Source: Larsenimonas suaedae
GTDB lineage: Bacteria; Pseudomonadota; Gammaproteobacteria; Pseudomonadales; Halomonadaceae
Length of the DNA: 64,000 nucleotides
Direction: 5' to 3'
Assembly (NCBI RefSeq): GCF_023712105.1
Contig: NZ_JAMLJI010000002.1
Span: forward strand, 310,001 to 374,000
Shown here: in pieces, positions 19,961 to 29,124 of the stretch
Position numbering within the stretch: position 1 is the stretch's first letter
How the letters are laid out: each line of letters opens with the position of its first letter
Notes under the pieces: generated by a model
The model's database searches: none
Seen by the model: the letters and a program-made list of their open reading frames with translations, nothing else
What the model was told of the DNA's origin: nothing
Translations under genes and position numbers: made by a program

Positions 19961-20788
19961 TCAGGCGAGAATGGCGTCGATGTCGTCGTCGTGGCGCATC
20001 AGTTCGACGATTTCTTCATAAAGCGTCAAGAGATCCAGCGACAGCGGCTTTCGAACGTCGGCCGGGAACTGACTCAATGCCTCTTCCTCGGTCTTGCCGT
20101 TGGCGATACAGCGGTAGAGGTAGGAGGCCAGATGCACCGACGCGGCGTAGGGTGAGAACGGCTCGGCGCTCAAGGGCGCGTTCTGATACTCGAGCGCCGT
20201 GCGGATGGTTTCCGGGAAGCGCCAGCGCCGGGCAAGCTCCGCGCCGACCTGGGTGTAGTCATAGCCGAACTGGTTCTGCTCCAGCTCACTTCGAATCGCG
20301 CCCTGCTCGACCAGCTTGTCGATGCGAAGCATCTTTTCAGGCTCGCCGATGTGCATGAGCGTCAAGCCGATGTTGTGCAAAATCCCGCAGGTAAACGCGG
20401 TTTCAGGCAGCGAGCCTTTCAGCTTGCTGTTGCGAAGGATGGTCTTGGCGATGTTGGCCACCATGAACGATTCCCGCCAGAACTCGCGCCGATCAAGCCC
20501 GGGCAGCTCCTTGAACGCACAGGTGACGCCGGAGGCGATGACCAGCGTCTTCACGCAATCGAAGCCGAGCAGCATCACCGCGTCGTCGATCGAGGCCACG
20601 TTGCGCCCGGCGCCGTAGCGGGCTGAGTTGGCCATGCGCAGCACCTTGAGCGACAGGTTTGGATCCTTCTTGATGCTCGAGGAGACTTCATCGACGCTGA
20701 TGTTGCGGTTATTGAAGTTCTCCAGAAGCTCCATGACCACTTCGGGCACATTGGGCAGTTGATGAATTTTTTCGAACAATTGATCCAT
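19961..20788 (-). CDS. HDOD domain protein
   Basis: Protein of 275 aa consisting mainly of one HDOD domain, a non-catalytic relative of HD phosphohydrolases used in signalling proteins. Visible features are LPNVPEVVMELLENF near the start and the CGILHNIGLTLMH block, in which the usual HD pair is replaced by H-N, as expected for HDOD. No GGDEF, EAL or receiver domain is fused. The start at 20788 follows GGGGAAAACGAT; the frame is open 30 codons upstream but has no family similarity. It is divergent from ychJ; role unknown, possibly in regulatory signalling. Confidence 0.82.
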   Translation of the reverse strand: MDQLFEKIHQLPNVPEVVMELLENFNNRNISVDEVSSSIKKDPNLSLKVLRMANSARYGAGRNVASIDDAVMLLGFDCVKTLVIASGVTCAFKELPGLDRREFWRESFMVANIAKTILRNSKLKGSLPETAFTCGILHNIGLTLMHIGEPEKMLRIDKLVEQGAIRSELEQNQFGYDYTQVGAELARRWRFPETIRTALEYQNAPLSAEPFSPYAASVHLASYLYRCIANGKTEEEALSQFPADVRKPLSLDLLTLYEEIVELMRHDDDIDAILA

Positions 20789-20919
20789 ATCGTTTTCCCC
20801 GGGGATACGCTCGAACTCGTCGTTGACGTTGTGAACTAAGACCGATGTTATGGGAGGGTCAACGGCACCCCGGATCAATTCTTGATAGGCTAGTTCCGAA
20901 ACACCCTGACGAGAGCGTT

Positions 20920-21387
20920 ATGACCACGTCCTGCCCCTGCCAGTCCGGCCTGCCCTACAACCGTTGCTGCCAGATCTTTCATGACCGCGTGCGCCCGGCA
21001 CCGACCTGCGAGGCGCTGATGCGCTCGCGCTACAGCGCCTTCGCCCTCGGCGGACTCGGCGCGTACCTGCTCGAGACCTGGGCGCCCCAGAGCCTTGAGC
21101 GCAAGACGCTCGACGCCGACACCCTGTCACGTCCCGAGGTGGCCTGGACGGGCCTTGAGGTGCTGTCTCATACCGAAAAGCGCCGACGGGGCGAGGTCGA
21201 GTTCAAGGCTCATTTTCTGGCTGAAGGCGTCGAGCAGGTGATGCACGAACGCTCACGGTTCGTGCGCGAAGACGGGCTCTGGTACTACCTCGACGGCGTT
21301 CAAAACCCAACGCCGGAACCGGTCTCGCGCAATGCGCCCTGCCCGTGCGGCAGCGGCAAGAAGCACAAGCGCTGCTGCGGCGCCTGA
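20920..21387 (+). CDS. YchJ family protein with two SEC-C motifs
   Basis: Small protein of 155 aa. A SEC-C zinc-binding motif stands at each end: CPCQSGLPYNRCC at residues 5-17 and CPCGSGKKHKRCC near the C-terminus. The YchJ-type central domain between them carries LMRSRYSAFALG and VEFKAHF. The biochemical function of YchJ is not known. The ATG at 20920 is chosen because the family begins right at the first SEC-C motif. It is convergent with the DUF3465 gene, 16 bp away. Confidence 0.88.
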   Translation: MTTSCPCQSGLPYNRCCQIFHDRVRPAPTCEALMRSRYSAFALGGLGAYLLETWAPQSLERKTLDADTLSRPEVAWTGLEVLSHTEKRRRGEVEFKAHFLAEGVEQVMHERSRFVREDGLWYYLDGVQNPTPEPVSRNAPCPCGSGKKHKRCCGA

Positions 21388-21403
21388 ATCGGCTGCGAAC
21401 GCA

Positions 21404-21841
21404 TTACCAGTAACGCTGCCCGTCGACGATCAGATAGCCGTTGATGTGGCGCCTGCCGGGGTCGCGGTGGGTCCAGTGCACCACACCGCCCCTGGCATTC
21501 CAGGCGTATTCGCCGTAGAACTCGACCCGGTCACCGCGTTCAAGCCCCTCGACCCGGGGCGCCAGGTCGATGTTGTGCGCGATCAACACGGTCTGATCGT
21601 GGTCGAGCTCGAGGATGAAGCGCTGATGGCGACGACTGCGGGTGTCGTCTTTCAGCACCCGCGTCACCGTGCCTGCACCCGCGACCTGCACACCCTCGCG
21701 CTTTGCCAGAAACGCCTGCCAGAGGGCATCGTTATCCGCCCGCGCAGGCGCTGCAACCAGCAGCGCCACCAGCACCGACAGCATCGATAGAACCCCGACG
21801 CCCCACCGGACATCCCGCCACGTACGCGTTCTCGATCTCAC
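21404..21841 (-). CDS. DUF3465 family secreted protein
   Basis: Protein of about 145 aa exported to the periplasm. The C-terminal part matches the DUF3465 pattern: HQRFILELDHDQTVLIAHN, GDRVEFYGEYAWN and GGVVHWTHRDP, suggesting a small OB-fold-like domain of unknown function. I place the start at a GTG at 21841 because GAGGAG lies eight bases upstream and the protein then begins with an ideal signal peptide (basic n-region, hydrophobic core, APARA cleavage site). In-frame ATGs at 21901 and 21922 would add an unusual N-terminal tail. Confidence 0.72.
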   Translation of the reverse strand: MRSRTRTWRDVRWGVGVLSMLSVLVALLVAAPARADNDALWQAFLAKREGVQVAGAGTVTRVLKDDTRSRRHQRFILELDHDQTVLIAHNIDLAPRVEGLERGDRVEFYGEYAWNARGGVVHWTHRDPGRRHINGYLIVDGQRYW

Positions 21842-21920
21842 TCGCCCACTCCTCGCTCTGGCGCTCACGCCGGTTTTGATAAGCCCTGGTATAAGCCCCA
21901 TAGAATAGACGCCGAGGCAC

Positions 21921-21943
21921 AAAAAAGGCGGCCATGGGCCGCC
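21921..21943 (-). terminator. Rho-independent terminator of the efflux operon
   Basis: Read on the minus strand, GGCGGCC, a CAT loop and GGCCGCC are followed by TTTTTT. It lies 54 bp past the end of the leftward HlyD-type gene, so it ends the FUSC/DUF1656/HlyD operon. Confidence 0.9.
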
Positions 21944-21996
21944 GTGCTGTCCAGGTCCAAGCCCGACTCGCGTTCGTTGCGTCGCTTCGGGCCGGT

Positions 21997-22929
21997 TCAG
22001 ACGTTGAAAAACCCTTCAAGCCAGCGCCGAAGCCCGGCCTGCCACTTGGATTCATCCGCCGGCAGCGGATCTCCGATGTAAACCGTGGCCGAGAGCCCTG
22101 CGGCCAGCGTCACCCCCTCCGGTAAATGGTCGATGGCAATGCGCACCGGAATGCGCTGGGCCAGACGCACCCAGTCAAACGTCGGGTCGACGCTTTGAAG
22201 GCCCTCGGCGTGACTGGTCAGGCTGTTATCGGCAATGCCGCGGGCGATGCTTTGCACATGCCCCGTGATCGGCGTCTCCCAGCTCATCAGCTTGATGCGC
22301 GCGTGCATGCCGGGCTGAATGCGCGCGAGCTTGGTTTCCTCGAAATAGCCCAGCACATAGAAGCTGTGGGCATCGACCACCGTCAACGTCTCGGTGCCGG
22401 AACTTACGTATTGACCCGGGCGCAGCAGGAGGTTGGTGACGTAGCCGTCCACCGGCGCGCGAACGATTGCACGGTCAAGATCAAGCTCGGCCTTTCGAAC
22501 CGCGACATTGGCCTGATTGACCGAGGCCTGGGCGGCCCGGTAGCTGAATTCGGCGTCGTCACGCTCCTCGGCGGAGACAAACTGCTTCAGACGCTTGCGA
22601 CGCTGATAGCGCTGGCGCGCGTTGTCCAGATCGACCTTGAGTTGATCGAGGTTGGCCTTGGCCTGATCGAGCGCCAGCTGATAGCGCGCCTTGTCGATGG
22701 TGTAGAGCACTTGGCCCTTCTCGACGTACTCGTTGTCGTGTACCGACAGACCGTCGACCAGCCCCGAGACGTCGGCGCCTACGCGCACCACGTCCGCCCG
22801 CACGCGCCCGTCACGCGTCCATGGATCGTGCATGTAGTGCTGCCAGATCTGCACCACGGCGATCGTTGCGAGCACCAGCAGGGCGCAGGTCAACAACAGC
22901 CTCAACGGTTTTCGATTGATACGCGGCAT
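21997..22929 (-). CDS. HlyD-family periplasmic adaptor of an Aae-like efflux pump
   Basis: Membrane fusion protein of 310 aa. One N-terminal membrane anchor (residues 8-27) is followed by the biotinyl-lipoyl-like half RVGADVSGLVDGLSVHDNEYVEKGQVLY, a coiled-coil hairpin (about residues 85-150), the second lipoyl half RAPVDGYVTNLLLRPGQYVSSG, and a C-terminal barrel. This is the AaeA/EmrA type. The start follows GGGAGTAACGG. It is the last gene of an operon with a FUSC permease and a DUF1656 protein, the order seen in aromatic carboxylic acid efflux (aaeB-aaeX-aaeA). Substrate unproven. Confidence 0.9.
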   Translation of the reverse strand: MPRINRKPLRLLLTCALLVLATIAVVQIWQHYMHDPWTRDGRVRADVVRVGADVSGLVDGLSVHDNEYVEKGQVLYTIDKARYQLALDQAKANLDQLKVDLDNARQRYQRRKRLKQFVSAEERDDAEFSYRAAQASVNQANVAVRKAELDLDRAIVRAPVDGYVTNLLLRPGQYVSSGTETLTVVDAHSFYVLGYFEETKLARIQPGMHARIKLMSWETPITGHVQSIARGIADNSLTSHAEGLQSVDPTFDWVRLAQRIPVRIAIDHLPEGVTLAAGLSATVYIGDPLPADESKWQAGLRRWLEGFFNV

Positions 22930-22946
22930 CCGTTACTCCCTACTGA

Positions 22947-23165
22947 TTAAAAAGGCGCCGGGGCCTGACCGGGCCATACCGCCATGACGACCCAGAACCA
23001 CAAGGCAAAAAAGGCGATGTCCACAAGGTTTGGGTGCCAGAACCACCGATAGATACCGAGCCGGGACCACAGGCGCCGGGTCAGATAGTGCACCACCAGC
23101 GCCACGATCACCGGCACCACGATCGGCGGTAGCAAGAACCCGAGCATCGACCAGTCAGTGAGCAT
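22947..23165 (-). CDS. DUF1656 membrane protein (AaeX-like)
   Basis: Small inner-membrane protein of 72 aa with two hydrophobic segments (LLPPIVVPVIVALVVHYL and VDIAFFALWFWVVMAVW) and the family motif WHPNLVDIAFF near the C-terminus. DUF1656/AaeX proteins accompany FUSC and HlyD proteins in efflux operons; their precise role is not established. The ATG at 23165 follows GGAGG, and the start overlaps the end of the upstream FUSC gene by 11 bp, which supports translational coupling. Confidence 0.88.
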   Translation of the reverse strand: MLTDWSMLGFLLPPIVVPVIVALVVHYLTRRLWSRLGIYRWFWHPNLVDIAFFALWFWVVMAVWPGQAPAPF

Positions 23166-25215
23166 GCGCGAGGCCTCCGTGTGTGTCGTCGGGGGCACGC
23201 GTGCCCAGTTCGCTCAATAAATGGCTGAGCATCTCGAGCTCGGCGGCGACCTCGATGCCCGAGACGCGCTCATGATAGAAGTGCCGCGCCCAGTCGATGG
23301 CCTCGGTGGCGCCCTTGCGCGCACGGGCCACATCGATGCCCTGGAGGTCCTCGGCGTCGTTGAGCTCTTCGGTCAGACGCTTGAGCCAGGCGTCGAATGC
23401 CTCGAGGCGCGCGTCGCGCTCACCCAGCGCCCGGCGACGACGGCGCAGCCGCCAGACTCCGAGCCCCAACCCGTGCAACAGCGTTGCAAAGCGCAGCCGG
23501 TGCTCGCTGTCCCCAAGCGCAAGCATGCGCCCGAGTCGGTCGTGCAGCCGGATTTCAAGCCGCCCCAGATTGGGCAGCGCGTCACGTGGATTGCCCAGTC
23601 GGGCAATTTCTTCCCAGAAACCGTTGAAGAGGTCCTCGAGCCGCGCGGCCGCGGGGCGCTGCCGAAACAGCATGAACACCACCACAGCCGCAGCGGTGCC
23701 AACGATCGACGCCATCGACGAGTTCATCAGCGGTTCCGGCGCAATCACAAGCTCGCGCTTCAGGTTAAGCGTCATCGAGAGATTGATGACCGCCGGCAGC
23801 GACGCCGCAAGCGCCGGATACGGCAGCATAAGGGCCGTCAGCCCCACCGGCACGGCCAGACTGATCGCCATCAGCCAGAACCCGTTCAGAGCCGGGAATA
23901 GGATAAAGGAATAGAACATCGCCACCGGCACCGAGAGCGCCGTACCGATCAGAAACTGGAACACGATCTTGTGTGGGTTGGGCGCCTTGGCAAACAGCAC
24001 GCAAAAGACCGCCATCATCATCATGGCGAAATAACCGGAATGCCAGCCGCTGTGCACCCAGAAAAGCCCCAGCGCCACGAACCCTGCAAAGACGCGAAAC
24101 GCGTTGAAGCGGGCAACGCCATGCTCCAGGTGCAGATACGTGCCGCGCACCCGGCGCGGCAGCTCCCGCGGGGCCTTGCCGGTGTGAAGCGTCGCCAGCA
24201 GCTTCTGCCCGTGACGCAGCCGGTTCAAAATATCCTCAAGCCGTGACAGCGCAAGCGTCAGACACGCCTGCGTCGGCGGTGCAAGTCCTGAACGCTCTGG
24301 CGGCTCGATTCGCTCGAGCGCTGCCTCATCGAGCCGGCCGTTTTCATCCAGACTCTGCCAGGCCTCGAGCCGGGCAACCAGTCGCTCGGCCAGTTGATCC
24401 GCGGGCGCATCCCCGCCGGGCTGACGCCTAAGCCGCTCAAGCGCGCTTTCTAAATCACGAATCGAGGACAAAAGCGTCAGGCTTTCGCTTGAAAACCGCG
24501 CCAGCGGCTGACGATAGACTCGGTAGCGCCAGTGCTCGAAACGCGCCATGCCCTGGGTCTGATCCATCTGGCGCTGGCGCTCGAGCAGTGCCCGATAGCG
24601 CTCGAGGCTGTCATTTCCAACCCGGCCATCGAGCACGTCCCGGGTTTGAAGCGCGGCGTCTTTCAAAAACGCCGTAATGGCGCCGGGCAGGCGGTCACTG
24701 CCGAACTTGGGCAGAAACACGATATTGACCAAAAGCCCGACCACGATGCCAAGCCCGGTTTCCTCGGTTCGACCGATGGCGTAATTGATCACCTGCGTCG
24801 GGTCGTGGCCGATCGCCGACAGCGACACCATGGTGGCGGTGTAGCCGCAGAGCATCATGGTGTAGCTCAACGGCTCGTCCTGCAAAAGCATCACGCAATA
24901 GGTACAAAACGCGAGCCACGCCCCGGCCGCCACAACGAACAGCATCGGCTGCTGACCGAACATCGCAATCAGCATCACCCCCGCGAGCGCACCGACCACG
25001 GTGCCGATTAGCCGAGCGATGCCCCGACGCACCATGACACCCACCGGCGGCGTGGCGCCTGTGAACATCATCGGCTGCACAGTCACCAGGAGTACCCCGA
25101 GAATCGCCCAGGCCGGCTGCACCAGATCGCACCGAATGGCGATGTAGAGACTGATGACCACGGCAATGGCGGTCTTCAAGGCCATGATCAGCCGGTCAGC
25201 CCAAAGCGCGTTCAT
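23155..25215 (-). CDS. FUSC-family inner membrane efflux protein (AaeB-like)
   Basis: Large membrane protein of 686 aa with the duplicated FUSC architecture: an N-terminal block of about six hydrophobic segments, a cytoplasmic middle region rich in Arg/Glu/Leu, a second hydrophobic block (VFAGFVALGLFWVHSGWHSG onward) and a C-terminal cytoplasmic tail. It most resembles AaeB, the pump for p-hydroxybenzoate-like acids. The ATG at 25215 with GGAG upstream is used; the in-frame Met at 25278 lacks support. It heads the operon with DUF1656 and HlyD proteins. No LysR-type aaeR-like regulator is adjacent. Confidence 0.87.
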   Translation of the reverse strand: MNALWADRLIMALKTAIAVVISLYIAIRCDLVQPAWAILGVLLVTVQPMMFTGATPPVGVMVRRGIARLIGTVVGALAGVMLIAMFGQQPMLFVVAAGAWLAFCTYCVMLLQDEPLSYTMMLCGYTATMVSLSAIGHDPTQVINYAIGRTEETGLGIVVGLLVNIVFLPKFGSDRLPGAITAFLKDAALQTRDVLDGRVGNDSLERYRALLERQRQMDQTQGMARFEHWRYRVYRQPLARFSSESLTLLSSIRDLESALERLRRQPGGDAPADQLAERLVARLEAWQSLDENGRLDEAALERIEPPERSGLAPPTQACLTLALSRLEDILNRLRHGQKLLATLHTGKAPRELPRRVRGTYLHLEHGVARFNAFRVFAGFVALGLFWVHSGWHSGYFAMMMMAVFCVLFAKAPNPHKIVFQFLIGTALSVPVAMFYSFILFPALNGFWLMAISLAVPVGLTALMLPYPALAASLPAVINLSMTLNLKRELVIAPEPLMNSSMASIVGTAAAVVVFMLFRQRPAAARLEDLFNGFWEEIARLGNPRDALPNLGRLEIRLHDRLGRMLALGDSEHRLRFATLLHGLGLGVWRLRRRRRALGERDARLEAFDAWLKRLTEELNDAEDLQGIDVARARKGATEAIDWARHFYHERVSGIEVAAELEMLSHLLSELGTRAPDDTHGGLAHAH

Positions 25216-25341
25216 GGGAACTCCAAAAGCGTTCGTTGAATAAACGAAAAAAGCGCCGACAGCAGACGGCGCGAACACGAGCGTTAATTAGTAAGGGTGC
25301 TTAGTATTTCACAGAAGCCCGCGCCCGACAAGCGCCCGATC

Positions 25342-25368
25342 CGAAAACGCCGGCATCATGCCGGCGTT
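25342..25368 (-). terminator. Rho-independent terminator of pepD
   Basis: On the minus strand AACGCCGGC, a 5-nt loop and GCCGGCGTT are followed by TTTTCGG. It lies just past the pepD stop codon and upstream of the FUSC operon. Confidence 0.82.
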
Positions 25369-25391
25369 GTTCAAGGGATTTACGTGCGCAC

Positions 25392-26846
25392 TCAGGCAAG
25401 CTCTTCGATCATCGCCTGAAGCAGGCGATAGAACTCCTCGACCGCCTCGAGCTCCACCCGTTCGGTGGGCGAATGCGCCCCGAGAATGGTCGGGCCAAAG
25501 GAAATCATGTCGAGCCCCGGGTATTTCGCCCCGATGATGCCGCACTCAAGGCCTGCATGAATGACCTTGACCTCGGCAGGTGCACCGACTTCCCGCTCAT
25601 GCAACTCGATGAACCGCGCCAACAGCGGCGACTGCGCGTTCGGCGCCCATCCGGGGTAGCCCTCGCCGGCAATCGCCTCAACGTCGATCAGCGAAAAGAG
25701 CGCTCTGAACCGCTCGTTAAGCGCCTCGGCGCTGTCAAGATTCAACGCCCGCACCATCGCGCCCAGGTGCAGATGACCGTGCTCGAGGCGCAGCACACCA
25801 ATGTTGTTGGAGCTTTCCGCCACGCCCGGCACCGCCACGCTCATGCGATCGATTCCGTAGGGCATGGCCGCGAGCACCGCCAGCAGCCGGCGGCTGTCGT
25901 CTTGCGACAACGCCTGACGGGCAGGGGTCGCGGCCTGAGTGACCTCGATGCGAAGGCCGTCGTCGATGCCCTGATACAGCCCGCGCTCACGCTGCTCGAA
26001 CGCCCGGAGGGTTTCGCCCACCAGCGTCTCGGCCTCGGCCTGCACTACAATGGTTGCGCTGGCGTCCCGGGTGATGGCGTTGCGCATGGTGCCACCGCTC
26101 CAACTCACCAGCTGCACGCCGGTATCGCGCAGCGCCCACAGCGCGCTGGCCAGCAGCACGTTGGCGTTGGCGCGCCCCTTGTCGATGTCCATGCCCGAAT
26201 GACCGCCGACCAACCCGCTGACGCTGACCTCGAGCACCTGCTGGTTTGACTCGACCTCGAGCTGTTTGAAGTCGTGATCGACCTTGACGTCGTTGCCACC
26301 GGCGCAGCCGATGTAGACCTCACCGCGGAACTCGGAGTCGAGGTTCAAGAGATACTCACCGTGCAGCCAGTTCGGCGCCAGATGGCGCGCACCGACAAGA
26401 GACGCCTCTTCCTCGATGGTAAAGAGCGCTTCCAGCGGCCCGTGGGTCAGCGCGTCGTCTTCAAGAATCGCCAGCGCCGCGGCCGCACCGACGCCGTTGT
26501 CGGCGCCGAGGGTCGTGCCGCGCGCGTGGAGCCAGCCGCCCTCCACATAGGTCTCGATCGGGTCGCGCTCGAAGTCGTGATCGATGTCGCTGTCGGCCTG
26601 ACTCACCATATCGACGTGGGACTGAAGCACCACGCCGGGCGCGTCCTCATGGCCGGGGGTAGCGGCCTTTCGTATCAACAGGTTGCCGGTCTCATCGAAC
26701 TCGTACTCGAGCCCGCGCGCGTCGGCCCAGTCCGTGATCTTCTTGAGGATGGCCTGCTCCCGGCCGGACGGGCGCGGGGTGTTGCACAGCGTGCGAAAGT
26801 GGCGCCACAGCGGCTCGGGCGCCAGCGTATCCAGATGGTCATTCAT
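25392..26846 (-). CDS. pepD: Aminoacyl-histidine dipeptidase (PepD)
   Basis: Cytosolic metallopeptidase of the M20 family, 484 aa, the length of E. coli PepD, which hydrolyses a broad range of dipeptides. Metal ligands are visible in VLQSHVDMVSQ, TLGADNGVGAA and LEALFTIEEEASLVGARH, followed by the dimerisation domain and the C-terminal LECGIIGAKYPGLDMISFGP with HSPTERVEL. The ATG at 26846 follows AAGGAG. It lies 37 bp downstream of tmcA on the same strand and may be cotranscribed with it. Confidence 0.94.
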   Translation of the reverse strand: MNDHLDTLAPEPLWRHFRTLCNTPRPSGREQAILKKITDWADARGLEYEFDETGNLLIRKAATPGHEDAPGVVLQSHVDMVSQADSDIDHDFERDPIETYVEGGWLHARGTTLGADNGVGAAAALAILEDDALTHGPLEALFTIEEEASLVGARHLAPNWLHGEYLLNLDSEFRGEVYIGCAGGNDVKVDHDFKQLEVESNQQVLEVSVSGLVGGHSGMDIDKGRANANVLLASALWALRDTGVQLVSWSGGTMRNAITRDASATIVVQAEAETLVGETLRAFEQRERGLYQGIDDGLRIEVTQAATPARQALSQDDSRRLLAVLAAMPYGIDRMSVAVPGVAESSNNIGVLRLEHGHLHLGAMVRALNLDSAEALNERFRALFSLIDVEAIAGEGYPGWAPNAQSPLLARFIELHEREVGAPAEVKVIHAGLECGIIGAKYPGLDMISFGPTILGAHSPTERVELEAVEEFYRLLQAMIEELA

Positions 26847-26882
26847 GATTGAAGCTCCTTGATCGTTTCCAAAGCATAGCCC

Positions 26883-28919
26883 TCACCCCCGCCTGGAAGA
26901 AACCCAGCGTCGAAGCCAGCCGATGCGCGCCTCGCGACCCTCGGGCACCTCCTCATCCTCTATTGCGCACTCAAGCCCCTGAAACGACAGCGCCAGTGCC
27001 ATTGATAGCCCCGCCTCATCCGGGCGCTCGAACGCGGTCTGCCACAGCCACCGCCGGAGGCTCGCCCGGCTGAGCGCCCAGGGCGCATTGGCATGCGCGA
27101 ACCGGTCGATAAGCGCAGCGTCATCCGGCGCGAGCGCCGGGGGCGTCAAATACGCGGTGACCCACGCCACCTGCGACGCGGGCAACGTCTGAAGTTCAAC
27201 GCCAAGCCACTCGGCCCAGAGCGATGCCAGCCGCGCGTGCGCCTGACGCGTCAACGCCTGGCCGTCGTCCGTCAGCGGGCGCAGCATCATCAGCGCATGT
27301 TCGCCGCTGGCGGTTTCCCGGCCAAGCCCCACCCGCACCACCGAAAAGGCCTGCGCGGCCCAGAAGGCAGGCAGGTGGTCATCGAGCCCGAAGCTCACCG
27401 CCAGCGCATCAATGCCGTCTCGACGGCCCTCGGCCGCCAGCGCCTCGATCAACCGGGCCCCGACCCCAAGGCGTCGTCGCGCCTCATGAACCGCGACGCG
27501 CATGACGCGCCGATGCCGGCACTGCGCCGCGGCCTCAAGCCCAAGGTGCAGGGCAAGCGATTGCGCCATCAGGTGCCCCCTGGGCCGACGATGGCCGTCA
27601 GCCACGGCGCGGGCAAGCGCCTCGGAAAAGCCACCTTCATCGACGCTCAGTGCCACACCGACGATCACCTCACCATCAAACGCCGCCCACACCGCAACCC
27701 CCTCACCGTCGAGCAGCTGCACCAGATCCCTGGGGGCGGTGCGGTAATGCGCCTGCACCAAAAGGCCGAACACCGCCTCGAGCACCGCGTCGTCCGAGGC
27801 CAGGCGCGCTCGGTCAAGCCGTTCGACCCGAAGGGATGGAATAGCGGGCGTCGCAAGGGGGTCAAGCGGTGTGGGCCGCGCGGACAAACACAACAAACGG
27901 TCGGTGGCGTCTTCCAGCGGGTCGCCGTCCGCCCAGCGGATGGGCGTGGTGAGCTCAAGCGCGCGCCAGTCCGGCGTGCGGGCATCGAGCCGGGCCCGAA
28001 AGCGCAGCTCGAACCCGCGCCCGGCGCCTTCGTAGCCGTGCACGGTGGACGCGAAGGCGATGCGGGGAAATCGCTCGAGGGCGGTAGAGAGGTACTGAAC
28101 CGGCAGCGCCGCAGCCTCATCGATCAAAAGCGTCGTGCCGGGGCCGCCAACCTCACCGAGCTGATCCGGCGGCACGAAACGCACGCTCTGATCGTGATAG
28201 CGAAATACGCCACCCTCGAGCGTGCCGCCCGGAAGCTGCGCCTCGAGCCGTGCAAAGAGCGGCGCCACGGAGGCCTTTCGAGGGGCGCTAACGTAGAGCG
28301 TCGTCTGCCCTCGGCGCAGCAGCTCGGCGGCGGCAAGCCCCAGCGCCGCACTCTTGCCCCGGCCACGGTCGGCGGTAATCACCAGCGGCCGGCGACGCTT
28401 CAAGGCCAGAAGCGCCTCGACCGCGCGCACCTGATCAGACGTCACGGCGCCGTAACTCGGGCCATCGAAGGGCAGCTCACCGGCAGGCCCGGTCGGCACC
28501 GCGTCAGTAGGCAGCGCCGGCAACTCGGCAAGAAGCCGTCGGATGCGGCGATCAAATCGCGAGGTCGGCGTCCGTGCATCGAGCAGCAACAGCACCACGC
28601 CGCCCGGGCGCACCGTGCCGGAAAGCGCCCCAAGCGCATCGGGCTCCACGCCCTCGAACGCCTCCAGCACCACCATGTCGGTCTCGCGCCCAAGCCACTG
28701 GCGCGCCGTTTTCACCGTCACCGAGTGCACATGGGCGGCCGTCTCCGGCGGCGCGCCGACCCACAGCACATCACCTTCGTCTGGAAGACACTCCCACGCC
28801 CGCGCCCGAAGGGCGTCAAAGTCACCCGACCACCAAAGCAGCGCCCGGTGGCGTCGCGCACGGAGTTTGTCCTGTAGGGTCCGAACGTCGGCCCGCGTCA
28901 TGGCCTCTGCCTGCGCCAT
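26883..28919 (-). CDS. tmcA: tRNA(Met) cytidine acetyltransferase
   Basis: Makes N4-acetylcytidine at the wobble position of elongator tRNA-Met using acetyl-CoA and ATP/GTP; 678 aa. An N-terminal DUF1726-type region is followed by an RNA-helicase-like domain with a Walker A TADRGRGKSAAL near residues 182-192 and a Walker B LLIDEAAALP. Then comes a GNAT acetyltransferase domain with VMRVAVHEARRRLGVGARL and a C-terminal tRNA-binding part. The ATG at 28919 with AGGAGAGGG upstream is preferred over the Met seven codons earlier. Confidence 0.93.
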   Translation of the reverse strand: MAQAEAMTRADVRTLQDKLRARRHRALLWWSGDFDALRARAWECLPDEGDVLWVGAPPETAAHVHSVTVKTARQWLGRETDMVVLEAFEGVEPDALGALSGTVRPGGVVLLLLDARTPTSRFDRRIRRLLAELPALPTDAVPTGPAGELPFDGPSYGAVTSDQVRAVEALLALKRRRPLVITADRGRGKSAALGLAAAELLRRGQTTLYVSAPRKASVAPLFARLEAQLPGGTLEGGVFRYHDQSVRFVPPDQLGEVGGPGTTLLIDEAAALPVQYLSTALERFPRIAFASTVHGYEGAGRGFELRFRARLDARTPDWRALELTTPIRWADGDPLEDATDRLLCLSARPTPLDPLATPAIPSLRVERLDRARLASDDAVLEAVFGLLVQAHYRTAPRDLVQLLDGEGVAVWAAFDGEVIVGVALSVDEGGFSEALARAVADGHRRPRGHLMAQSLALHLGLEAAAQCRHRRVMRVAVHEARRRLGVGARLIEALAAEGRRDGIDALAVSFGLDDHLPAFWAAQAFSVVRVGLGRETASGEHALMMLRPLTDDGQALTRQAHARLASLWAEWLGVELQTLPASQVAWVTAYLTPPALAPDDAALIDRFAHANAPWALSRASLRRWLWQTAFERPDEAGLSMALALSFQGLECAIEDEEVPEGREARIGWLRRWVSSRRG

Positions 28920-29022
28920 ACCCTCTCCTCTTGAATGCACGGTCCGATCAGCACGTTCGACGCGCTTGCTCGACGGCGCGTCTACGCCAAACGTTGATCT
29001 TTTAAGGTTTAGCTAAGCGCGC

Positions 29023-29053
29023 TATATTCGCCCTGCACATGATTCTCATTTGC
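29023..29053 (+). promoter_or_regulatory. Fur-like box and probable -10 of the ftrABCD operon
   Basis: A TATATT hexamer at 29023-29028 is a plausible -10. It is followed by GCACATGATTCTCATTTGC at 29035-29053, which matches the 19-bp Fur consensus at 12 positions by my own alignment, with ATGAT and TCATT intact. The overlap with the expected transcription start fits iron repression of the iron-uptake genes that follow. Confidence 0.6.
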
Positions 29054-29124
29054 TGACGCCCTATAGGCGTATTCGCACCCGATAGTATCTTTCGTATAAC
29101 GTCGTCCACGCAGGAATACCGACC

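Noticed and set aside
27093-28877. 594-codon open frame on the plus strand opposite tmcA
   Set aside because: It mirrors the coding bias of tmcA, is very rich in Arg/His/Gln and Pro, has no family motif, and tmcA is well supported on the other strand.
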